Assembly (NCBI GenBank): GCA_964531735.1
Contig: CAZHGD010000067.1
Coordinates: 1-36,301, forward strand
Source of the DNA: CAZHGD01 sp964531735
Lineage (GTDB): Bacteria > Armatimonadota > UBA10988
Direction of reading: 5' to 3'
DNA length: 36,301 nt
Position 1 is the stretch's first letter. The number at the start of each line of letters is the position of its first letter. A model generated the notes under the pieces. The model was not told the origin of the DNA and did no database searches. It saw nothing but the letters and a program-made list of their open reading frames with translations. The translations under genes were made by a program, and so were the position numbers. Below, piece by piece: positions 1-9,951 of this stretch.

Positions 1-98
1 TCCCGTCCGGGCCTTACTGGCTCTGGGGTTGCGACGACTTTGACTTAGCCCTGGCGCCGCGGAGTCTGGGCCGGGCACGCTTCGCGGCTGCTCGCGGC
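1..98. other. Left-edge non-coding stretch
   Basis: These 98 bases lie downstream of the RND permease stop codon. I see no start codon with a ribosome binding site and no clear hairpin. The sequence is GC-rich with short repeats of CGCGGCT near its right end. It may be the 3' flank of the efflux gene or the spacer before a further gene outside the window. Confidence 0.4.
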
Positions 99-3434
<3,336 letters not shown>

Positions 3435-3458
3435 GGTCGTCCTCCCTCGGTCTCCGTC

Positions 3459-3497
3459 AGTGTACCATAATACCCAGTGGGGGTATCCGTGGCGCAA
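3459..3497 (-). promoter_or_regulatory. Promoter with CsoR/CstR-like operator for the RND permease
   Basis: On the minus strand the 17-base element ATACCCCCACTGGGTAT (3470-3486) is a perfect 6-base inverted repeat, ATACCC and GGGTAT, around five bases. GC-rich repeats of this form are typical operators of the CsoR/CstR/RcnR/FrmR repressor family. A -10 candidate TATTAT (3467-3472) overlaps it. A TTGCGC at 3492-3497 would be the -35 with a long 19-base spacer. The start codon with its GGAGG follows at 3434. No CsoR-family gene is in the window, so the regulator would act in trans. Confidence 0.6.
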
Positions 3498-3567
3498 GAC
3501 GCACAGTTCACCTACGGTGGTATAGCCGACGGAACGGGATCAGCGCAAGGGCCGGGTGCCGGCTCGG

Positions 3568-4464
3568 TCAGGCGGCCGGCTGCTGCGGTTGGATCAGCGT
3601 GCCGATGCCTTCGTTGGTGAAGATCTCCATCAGCAGCGCGTGGGGCAGGCGGCCGTCGATGATGTGGACTCCGGGCACGCCGCCGAAGCTGGCTTCGAGG
3701 CAGGCTTGCACCTTGGGGATCATGCCGCCGCCGATGGCGCCCGAACTGATCATGTCGCGGGCCCGGTCGGCGGTGACGCGGTGGATGAGCGACGCTTCGT
3801 CGCTCGGGTCGGCGAGGATGCCACGGACGTCGGTCAGCATGATGAACTTCTCGGCGCCCAGTTCGGCGGCGAGCCGTCCGGCGAGGGTATCGGCGTTGAT
3901 GTTGTAGCTGGTCCCGTCCTCGCCGACGCCGATGGAGCTGAGCACCGGTATGAAGCCGCTCTTGACCAGCATCCGGATCAGGTCCGGCTTGATGGTCTCG
4001 ATCTCGCCGACAAAGCCGAGGTCGATGGGCTCGCCCTCCCAGCAGGTGAGTTTGCTGGCCACGACGGTGCGATCGTCCTTGCCCGACAGGCCCACCGCGC
4101 GCCCGCCGGCCTGCTGCAGACCGTCCACCAGGTCCTTGTTGATCTTGCCGGCCAGGACCATCTCGGCGATGTCCATGGTCTCGGCATCGGTGACGCGCAG
4201 TCCGCGAATGAACTCCGGTTGTTTGCCGAGCCGCTTCATCAGCGCGGACACTTCGGGGCCGCCGCCGTGGACCAGGACCGGCCGCATGCCGACATAGTGC
4301 AGAAGCACGATGTCCTGCAAGACCAACGCCTTCATGGCCGGGTCGACCATGGCGGCGCCGCCGTACTTGATGACCACCGTGGCGTTGTGGAAGCGCCGGA
4401 TGTACGGCAGCGCTTCGACAAGGGTGCGGGCGCGACTGGTCAGCTCTTCCACGATGGTCTCCAT
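3568..4464 (-). CDS. argB: Acetylglutamate kinase (ArgB)
   Basis: Phosphorylates N-acetyl-L-glutamate with ATP, the second step of the acetylated arginine pathway, in the cytoplasm. The 298-residue product matches the usual family length. Visible amino acid kinase landmarks are KYGGAAM near residue 33, VLVHGGGPEV, the NINADTLAGRLA segment of the nucleotide site, and LTDVRGIL. The N-terminal stretch EALPYIRRFHNATVVIKYGG is the form found in arginine-sensitive, hexameric enzymes, so feedback inhibition by arginine is likely (inference). The ATG at 4464 is chosen because homology begins there; an open frame continues upstream through the repeat-rich region of the next gene but codes for nothing recognisable. 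No Shine-Dalgarno is present, while a TATACT box lies only eight bases before the ATG, so the mRNA may be leaderless. No other arg genes are adjacent. Confidence 0.97.
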   Translation of the reverse strand: METIVEELTSRARTLVEALPYIRRFHNATVVIKYGGAAMVDPAMKALVLQDIVLLHYVGMRPVLVHGGGPEVSALMKRLGKQPEFIRGLRVTDAETMDIAEMVLAGKINKDLVDGLQQAGGRAVGLSGKDDRTVVASKLTCWEGEPIDLGFVGEIETIKPDLIRMLVKSGFIPVLSSIGVGEDGTSYNINADTLAGRLAAELGAEKFIMLTDVRGILADPSDEASLIHRVTADRARDMISSGAIGGGMIPKVQACLEASFGGVPGVHIIDGRLPHALLMEIFTNEGIGTLIQPQQPAA

Positions 4465-4472
4465 CGCGCGGC

Positions 4473-4478
4473 AGTATA
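4473..4478 (-). promoter_or_regulatory. Putative -10 box of a leaderless argB transcript
   Basis: On the minus strand TATACT lies eight bases before the argB ATG at 4464, so a start about seven bases after the box would fall at or within two bases of the initiation codon. There is no purine-rich ribosome binding site between them. The corresponding -35 position (about 4496-4502, reading CAGGGC/TCAGGG) is poor. This spacing is typical of leaderless genes in other phyla. Confidence 0.45.
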
Positions 4479-4489
4479 GCACGGGTGAC

Positions 4490-4517
4490 ACCGCTGCCCT
4501 GACCGGGCACCGGCGGT
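4490..4517 (-). terminator. Possible hairpin downstream of the SDR gene
   Basis: ACCGCTGCCC (4490-4499) can pair with GGGCA (4505-4509) and GCGGT (4513-4517), leaving a three-base bulge and a five-base loop. It lies between the SDR stop and argB start on the minus strand, so it could end the SDR transcript, but it has no T-tract and overlaps the argB -35 region. Confidence 0.3.
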
Positions 4518-4549
4518 CCTGGTTGCGCGACGGCAGGTTGGTCGGCGAC

Positions 4550-6127
4550 CTACTTATCGTCGTTGTCCAGATCGACCACATGCCGGTCGATCTGGCTCTT
4601 GCGACTGACCTTGGCGCGCTTGCCGGCCTTGGGCTTGGGCGGCGCCGGCGGTTCCTCACCGAAGGTGACGTGGCGTCCCCAGCTCTCATCGTCGGTGGCC
4701 GGCGTCTGCTCGGCCGGTGCGGCCTCGGCCGGCGGCCATTCGAGCGGCGCGTCAGTCGGTGCCGTCGCGACCGGCTCGGGTTCCGGCTCGGGTTCGGGTT
4801 CCGGCGCGGGTTCGGGTTCCGGCTCGGGCGCCACCTCCGCCACCGGTTCGGGTTCGGGCTCCGGCGCGGGCGCCACCTCCGCCACCGGTTCGGGTTCGGG
4901 CTCCGGCTCGGGCGCCACCTCCGCCACCGGTTCGGGTTCCGGCTCAGGCTCGGGGGCCACCTCAGCCACCGGCTCAGGCTCGGGTTCGGGTTTGGGCGCC
5001 ACCTCCGCCACCGGTTCCGGCTCCGGCCTGGGCGCCCGCGGTGGGGCCTCGACGGCGCGGGTCGGCTCGGCCGGCTCGACGTCGTCCGGCCCGGCGCGGT
5101 CCTCTTCGGGCTCGCGGCGCGGGGCGTCATCGTCGGGTTCGGCCGGTGCCGCGGGCGGGGTCACGGCTTCCACCGGGCGCGTCGGCGGCTCGTCTTGGTC
5201 GGGTGCCGCTGGTGCCGGCGACGTCGCGGCCTCGGGCCGGTCGGCCAGCGTGCGGTCGAGATAGCTGGCCAGGTCTTCCAGGCTGACGCCGAACAACTCG
5301 CCGATGACGCCGGGGTCGCCTTCGAGGTTCGTGCTGTACAGCGCTTCGAGGTAGCCGAGGCGGTCGGCGGCCGGTGTCTTCAGCCAGGTCAGCACGGTCC
5401 GCGCGGCGCGCAGCAGCCACAGCGGCAGGTGCCACAAGTTGGCCTGGTTGCCGCTGCTGCGCGCGATCACCGTGGCCACTTCGTTCCAGGTGAAGGTCTC
5501 CGGGCCGGCCAGGTCGAGGATCTGGCGGTGCACCGCCGGCAGGTCGGCGCAGCGGCAGGCGATCTGGGCCACGTCCAGTGGCGAGACCGGCGCGATGCGC
5601 GTGTCACCGGCACCGAACAGGAGACCGAAGCCGTTGTTGGTCAGTTCGTGCAGGCCGGGCAGACGTGACAGCTCGCTCATCAGTGGCGCCAGGCGAAGAA
5701 CCGTGTGCGCCATGTGCTCGGTGCGCAGCAGCGCCTGCTCGGCGTGTCGCTTGGCGACGAACCGCCGCGAGCGCGACTCGTTGGTGGCGTTGAGGTGCGA
5801 CAGGAGCGTGAAGTGCTTCACGCCGGCGCGGTCGGCGGCGCTGATCAGGGCGGCGGTGGCGCTGTTGTCGAGCTGGTGAATCAGCTCCGGACGGTAGGTG
5901 TGGTAGGCGGAGTGGCAGGCGATGACGGTGTCCACGCCGACCAGGGCGGCGTCGCGGTCGACGCTGCGCGTCAGGTCGCCGACCAAGGCGTCCAGACCGA
6001 GGCCCTCGAACTCACCGGCGGCGCTGGCCGAACGCACGACGGCGCGCACCGGGCGCTTCTGCTCGCGAAGCTGCTGAACCACCAAACGACCGACCGTACC
6101 TGTGGCGCCGGTAACCAGAATCATCAT
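4550..6127 (-). CDS. Atypical SDR (NAD(P)-binding) with a Pro/Glu repeat tail
   Basis: The first ~290 of 525 residues form an NmrA/NDUFA9-like atypical short-chain dehydrogenase. MILVTGATGTVGRLV gives the TGxxGxxG dinucleotide-binding loop right at the N terminus, and features such as a conserved FVAKRHAEQALLRT helix and a PLDVAQIA segment follow. These proteins usually bind NAD(P) and act as reductases, epimerases or redox sensors; the substrate here is unknown. After about residue 300 the protein changes to a low-complexity tail rich in Pro, Glu and Ala, including five tandem 14-residue units of the type EPVAEVAPEPEPEP, and ends in a basic segment, KPKAGKRAKVSRKSQIDR. Such Pro-Glu stretches resemble the stiff spacer of TonB. 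I chose the ATG at 6127 because GAGG sits five bases upstream; another ATG follows immediately. The gene is 99 bases downstream of the hydrolase operon and may be transcribed separately. Confidence 0.85.
   Translation of the reverse strand: MMILVTGATGTVGRLVVQQLREQKRPVRAVVRSASAAGEFEGLGLDALVGDLTRSVDRDAALVGVDTVIACHSAYHTYRPELIHQLDNSATAALISAADRAGVKHFTLLSHLNATNESRSRRFVAKRHAEQALLRTEHMAHTVLRLAPLMSELSRLPGLHELTNNGFGLLFGAGDTRIAPVSPLDVAQIACRCADLPAVHRQILDLAGPETFTWNEVATVIARSSGNQANLWHLPLWLLRAARTVLTWLKTPAADRLGYLEALYSTNLEGDPGVIGELFGVSLEDLASYLDRTLADRPEAATSPAPAAPDQDEPPTRPVEAVTPPAAPAEPDDDAPRREPEEDRAGPDDVEPAEPTRAVEAPPRAPRPEPEPVAEVAPKPEPEPEPVAEVAPEPEPEPEPVAEVAPEPEPEPEPVAEVAPAPEPEPEPVAEVAPEPEPEPAPEPEPEPEPEPVATAPTDAPLEWPPAEAAPAEQTPATDDESWGRHVTFGEEPPAPPKPKAGKRAKVSRKSQIDRHVVDLDNDDK
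4790..5020 (-). repeat. In-frame 42-bp tandem repeat encoding the PE tail
   Basis: The plus-strand core CCACCTC(C/A)GCCACCGG recurs at 4831, 4873, 4915, 4957 and 4999, giving an exact 42-base period over five copies. On the coding strand each unit encodes 14 residues, VAEVAP followed by alternating Pro and Glu. Units differ by single bases, some synonymous and some giving Lys or Ala in place of Glu. The repeat sits entirely within the SDR gene and keeps frame. Confidence 0.9.
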
Positions 6128-6193
6128 GCCGTCCTCGGGCCGCAACCCGTACCAGGACTTCTGACAGCCGCCGACGGCCAAGGTCTCACTGGT

Positions 6194-6226
6194 CCGGCCG
6201 CCGCGCCGATGGCGGCGGCGGCCCGG
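6194..6226 (-). terminator. GC hairpin after the hydrolase operon
   Basis: CCGGCCGCCGCGCC (6194-6207) can fold onto GGCGGCGGCGGCCCGG (6211-6226) with a three-base loop and small bulges. It begins directly after the stop codon of the gene at 6227 on the minus strand. No T-tract follows. It may attenuate or end the upstream operon before the SDR gene. Confidence 0.45.
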
Positions 6227-7693
6227 CTAGGTGGTGGCTCGCCGCGTGGCGCGCTGGATGATCTCGAAGCTCAACGGGTCGATGCCGTGGTCCTTGAAGT
6301 TCAGCCGCACCGACGGGATGGCGCCGTGGTAGGTGTTGTCCTCCTGAGCCGCGAGGAAGCACCCGACCAGGCCGAGATCGTCGGCGAAGCCCTCGTTGGT
6401 GAACAGGTAGCGCCCGGGCACCGCGGCCGGCAGGTGGATATGGCCGCAGAAGCAGGCCAGGTCGCGGAACAGGTCGGCGACCAGCGGCGACCGCCGGCGG
6501 AACGGCTGGCCCCAGCCGTGGCCCGACCAGGGCGTGCCCCAGAGCTGCCAGAGCGGAATCTGGTCGAGCAGGCTGGAGTTGAGCACCTGGCCGCCGAGGA
6601 CCAGGTCGGGCGCGTCGGCGCGAATCGTGTCGATCAGGCGCCGGCTGGCGTCCAGCAGATTGACCAGCGGGTCGTCGATGAGCAGGCCGGCCTGGTCCAG
6701 GTACAGCGCGTCAAGGCCGATGGCCTCCACCACCGGTTGCAGGCTGCCCCAGAACAGCTCGCGGTAGGCGCGGGCGTCGGGGCGCACGTAGAAGTACTCC
6801 GACACGTAGTCGCGGTGGAACTCGCGCCAGCCGAGCGGGTGGCCCATGCGGTTGTGGACCGCGCTGCCGATCAGGCTGGTGTACTCCGGGTGCGTCGGCG
6901 AACAGCCCCACAGGTTGGCGTGCAGCATCAACCGGCAGCCGTGCTCGTGCAGCGCCTCGGCGGCGGCCCGCAAGCCGTCCAGTCCGCCGGCTGCCTCACA
7001 TGGGCTGTAGGTGGGCCAACGGCGCTCGCCGCCGTCGTTCCACGAGGTCAGGTAGACCGTCGTGTTGGCCGGCGCCTCCAGCGCCGCCAGCCGCTCGGCC
7101 AACCGGGCGATGTCGCCGAAGTCGTGGTGCAGGCCCTTGCCGTCGACCCGCTCGATGTCGATGTAGACCATCAACGGGCACTGTCGCAGCCACTCCGGCG
7201 CCGTCTCGGCGAGCGGCCTGACGCCCGCGGCGCGCTGCATCCAGGCGCGATGATCGGCGATCAGGTCGGCCCAGTTGTCGAACATCAGGCAGCGGAACGA
7301 GGGCGTCTGGACACCGCGGAACAGCCAGTTGACGCGGCAACGGCCACCGTCGCTGGTGATCTCCAGCTCGCCCGCCGCGGCCTCGGGCTCACGGCAGGTC
7401 AGGTTGACGAAGCTGTGCCCGTCCTCCATGACCACGCATGGCGTGGCCAACGGCACCACCGCCGACCAGCCTTCCGGGATGTGCACGTAGCGCACGCCCG
7501 AGTGCGTCGGTATGTGCACGCGCCAGCCGACCGGCGCGGTCAGGCCGATGCCTTCGGACAGGTGCTCGACCACCACTTCCAAGTTGCGGTCGACAAAGGT
7601 GTAGGGGCTGTGCAACAGCCAGGAGCCGGACAGTTCGACCACGTCGTTGTGGTCCTGCTCTACGGCTGACGTCGGCGCGATATGCTCTGGCAT
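6227..7693 (-). CDS. Predicted TIM-barrel glycoside hydrolase-like protein (DUF6259-like)
   Basis: I recognise this 488-residue protein only at fold level. An N-terminal beta-rich half (to about residue 130, with HIPTHSGVRYVHIPEGW) is followed by a segment that looks like a (beta/alpha)8 barrel: PLMVYIDIERVDG, TTVYLTSWNDGG, GCRLMLHANLWG, GLDALYLDQAGL and DLVLGGQVLNS read as successive strands with acidic or polar ends. The Asp in ALYLDQ lies where GH-D clan (GH36-like) enzymes place a catalytic Asp, so carbohydrate hydrolysis is plausible but not shown. It has no signal peptide, so it would act in the cytoplasm. Its ATG directly abuts the TGA of the TPR gene (zero spacing) and there is no good independent ribosome binding site, so translation is probably coupled. 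It is the last gene of a four-gene operon. Confidence 0.7.
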   Translation of the reverse strand: MPEHIAPTSAVEQDHNDVVELSGSWLLHSPYTFVDRNLEVVVEHLSEGIGLTAPVGWRVHIPTHSGVRYVHIPEGWSAVVPLATPCVVMEDGHSFVNLTCREPEAAAGELEITSDGGRCRVNWLFRGVQTPSFRCLMFDNWADLIADHRAWMQRAAGVRPLAETAPEWLRQCPLMVYIDIERVDGKGLHHDFGDIARLAERLAALEAPANTTVYLTSWNDGGERRWPTYSPCEAAGGLDGLRAAAEALHEHGCRLMLHANLWGCSPTHPEYTSLIGSAVHNRMGHPLGWREFHRDYVSEYFYVRPDARAYRELFWGSLQPVVEAIGLDALYLDQAGLLIDDPLVNLLDASRRLIDTIRADAPDLVLGGQVLNSSLLDQIPLWQLWGTPWSGHGWGQPFRRRSPLVADLFRDLACFCGHIHLPAAVPGRYLFTNEGFADDLGLVGCFLAAQEDNTYHGAIPSVRLNFKDHGIDPLSFEIIQRATRRATT

Positions 7694-9088
7694 TCAAGAA
7701 CCCTTGGTGGACCCTGGTCGGCGGAAGCGGGGCTGGACCGACTCGCTACGGTCACGTAGCGGCTCGTCGGCCTGCTCGATCTCGCCCGGTGTCGCAGTCA
7801 GCAACTGCACCCCGCCATGGCCCCGGTACAGCACCTGGCCGGCCAACACCTTGCGATCGAGCACCACGCCGTGCACCAACAGCTCCAGGATCACGGCCTG
7901 CCGTCCCTCCGGTATCTGCTCCGCCGGCAGGCTCAACGCTACCGGCGCACCCTCGTCGGGGGACGCGCTGTTGGCACAGTATACACCGGCTGGCAGCGCC
8001 GCCAACACGCTGCCGCTGTCACGGCGGCGCCGCGTGTCGCGCAAGCGGAGCCGGAGCCCCGGCGCCAGGTCGTCGGTCGCCACGTAGACCGGCGGCGCGA
8101 CGGTCAGGCCCGCGGCCGTCACCGTGACGCGCCAGGGCACCGGCCGGCCGGTCGCATCGCGGCCGATCTCGAAGCGGTCGGGTGCCACGAACCGCCGTGC
8201 GGCCGGACCGCTCTCGCGCCAGATCCGGCGGAGTTCGGCCAACGGCGGCAACGACTCGGCGATGCCGTCGCCGTCTTCGTCGATGATGGCCGCGGTCTCG
8301 TCGAAGGTGCCGTCGGGGCGCTTGCGGCTGAGCATGGCCTGCCATTGCCAGGCCACCTTGTTGATCACCGGCCGGCCGCGGTAGACGATGCGGAAGTCGG
8401 CCGGGCCACCCGTGCGTCCGGCTTCGCGCAGGTCCAACACGCGGTGGGTGCGGTCGGGCCGCGCGTCGGTGACCACGGTCGGCAGCGCTGCCGGCGGCGG
8501 GCCGCTGATGGCCCCGGCGTAGCGCGCCTGCAGGTCGGAGCGCAGGGCCAGTAGCAGTGCTTTGGGCAGGTTCGTCATGAGGATGGTGCCGGGCACGCGA
8601 CCGGTGTCGCGCAGGCGTTCCCAGACGGCCACGGCCAGACTCGGCTGTTCGGCGAAGTAGTAGGCGTGGGCCAACGTGCGGTGCACCAGGTCCGGTGCGC
8701 CGGGTAGCGTGGTGGCGCGCAGTAAGTGCGGCAGCGCTTCGGTGGCCAATCCGAGCCGCTCGAACAGGTGCAGTCCCAGCTCGTGGTGGCTGGCCCAGGC
8801 CGTCGGATTGGCCGCGACGCAGCGTTCGAGGTAGCGCCGGGCCTCCGGCTCGCGGCCGAGGCTCCAGATCAGCCAGGCCGCCACGGTGTAGGCCTCGAGG
8901 TCGCTCGGATCGAGCTGGATGATGCGGTCCTGCAGGCGGATAGCCTGTTCGTAGTGCCCATCATGGAAGTACTCGTCGGCCTTCGTCCAGAGCTGCCGCG
9001 GGGTCCAGTCGGTGACGTCGACGCCGTCGATGACGACGGGCGGAGCGAGCAGCAGGAGGAGCCAGAGCGCAGCGGGCATGGCGGTCAT
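7694..9088 (-). CDS. Secreted TPR-repeat protein
   Basis: The 464-residue product starts with a signal-like segment, MTAMPAALWLLLLLAPPVV, so it is probably exported or membrane-anchored. Residues about 30-165 hold tetratricopeptide units, e.g. ADEYFHDGHYEQAIRLQDRI and EARRYLERCVAANPTAWAS, which normally form a protein-binding superhelix. The C-terminal half is unfamiliar. It contains an IIDEDGDGIAE loop resembling the Ca-binding DxDxDG motif of dockerins and EF-hands, then beta-rich sequence. The start at 9088 overlaps the stop of the upstream hydrolase in an ATGA, and an open frame extending 30 codons further upstream is ignored. An alternative ATG lies at 9079. Its place in the operon suggests a role in organising or sensing the substrates of neighbouring hydrolases, but that is inference. 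Confidence 0.8.
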   Translation of the reverse strand: MTAMPAALWLLLLLAPPVVIDGVDVTDWTPRQLWTKADEYFHDGHYEQAIRLQDRIIQLDPSDLEAYTVAAWLIWSLGREPEARRYLERCVAANPTAWASHHELGLHLFERLGLATEALPHLLRATTLPGAPDLVHRTLAHAYYFAEQPSLAVAVWERLRDTGRVPGTILMTNLPKALLLALRSDLQARYAGAISGPPPAALPTVVTDARPDRTHRVLDLREAGRTGGPADFRIVYRGRPVINKVAWQWQAMLSRKRPDGTFDETAAIIDEDGDGIAESLPPLAELRRIWRESGPAARRFVAPDRFEIGRDATGRPVPWRVTVTAAGLTVAPPVYVATDDLAPGLRLRLRDTRRRRDSGSVLAALPAGVYCANSASPDEGAPVALSLPAEQIPEGRQAVILELLVHGVVLDRKVLAGQVLYRGHGGVQLLTATPGEIEQADEPLRDRSESVQPRFRRPGSTKGS

Positions 9089-9951
9089 CCGGTGAGGCGG
9101 TCCAGGTAGTTCAGTATGGTCTCGGCGACCTGCTGGGGGCGGCTCTCCTGCGGCATGTGGTGGCCGCCGCGGATCCAATGGAGCTGCGCCGCCGGCAGGA
9201 GTTGGGCGAGTTCGGCCGGCACGTGTGGCGGCACGATGTTGTCGCGGTCACCATGGACGATCAGCGTGGGCTGGTCGACGCGCGGGAGCAGGTGGTGGAA
9301 CCGCTGGAACAGCGATGGGCGCAGTTGGCGCACCGCCTCGACGAAGGCGCGTGCCACCGGCAGGTGCGTCATCGACTCGGTGAACGACTCCGCGGAGCGG
9401 ATATCGTAGCCGTAGCGCCGGGCCATGCGCTCGACGCGGCCGAGTCGGTACAGGCCGGTGAACCAGCCACACAAGGCGACGTGGGCGCCGGGCAGGTAGC
9501 ACGGCCAGAACAGCGGCGGCACCGCCTGCGGCGTGCCGATGCTGCCGACCAAGGCCAGCGCGCGCACGCGCCGCGGCCAGGTCATCGCGGTGCCGAGCGC
9601 CACGCCACCGCCCATCGAGTGGCCCACCATGACGACGCGCGACCAGCCGAGGTGATCGAGCAGCGGCTCGATCAGCGTCGTCTGGCCGCCGACGTCGAGG
9701 CGCGAACCGGCATCGGCCCGGCTGTCACCGAAGCCGAGCATGTCGATGGCGACGCAGTCGGCTCGCTCGTCGAGGGCCGGCAAGACGCGGCGCCAGGTGA
9801 CCCAGGTCAGCCCGACGCCGTGGACCCAGAGCACCTTCAGCGGGCTGCTCGGGTCACCACCGCGGCGGTAATGCACCACGCCGCTGACCGGGTCACCGTG
9901 GCGCTGACCGCGCAGGCGGACGCGGTACGAGCGGCCCCAGAGCGGCGTCAT
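9085..9951 (-). CDS. Alpha/beta-fold hydrolase
   Basis: A 288-residue single-domain alpha/beta hydrolase of the kind that cleaves esters, amides or C-C bonds. The catalytic triad is readable: nucleophile Ser112 in VGHSMGGG, acid Asp237 in HGDRDNIV, and His264 or His265 in RGGHHMPQ. The oxyanion-hole region WVHGVGLTW (from residue 42) precedes it, and a cap-like helical insert rich in aromatic residues (about 145-185) lies between strands. No signal peptide is seen. The start at 9951 is chosen because it makes an ATGA overlap with the preceding esterase gene; a nearby ATG at 9960 is an alternative. The substrate cannot be inferred; the neighbouring acetyl-xylan-esterase-like gene suggests it may finish breakdown of an esterified carbohydrate. 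Confidence 0.9.
   Translation of the reverse strand: MTPLWGRSYRVRLRGQRHGDPVSGVVHYRRGGDPSSPLKVLWVHGVGLTWVTWRRVLPALDERADCVAIDMLGFGDSRADAGSRLDVGGQTTLIEPLLDHLGWSRVVMVGHSMGGGVALGTAMTWPRRVRALALVGSIGTPQAVPPLFWPCYLPGAHVALCGWFTGLYRLGRVERMARRYGYDIRSAESFTESMTHLPVARAFVEAVRQLRPSLFQRFHHLLPRVDQPTLIVHGDRDNIVPPHVPAELAQLLPAAQLHWIRGGHHMPQESRPQQVAETILNYLDRLTG

Noticed and set aside
4790..5020. A CRISPR-like array suggested by five repeats at 42-base spacing
   Set aside because: There are no unique spacers; the repeats are contiguous, degenerate and in frame with a coding sequence.
4465..5130. An upstream extension of argB by about 220 codons
   Set aside because: The extension translates as Arg/Pro/Ser repeats, which is the out-of-frame reading of the SDR tail repeats on the same strand; homology begins at the ATG at 4464.
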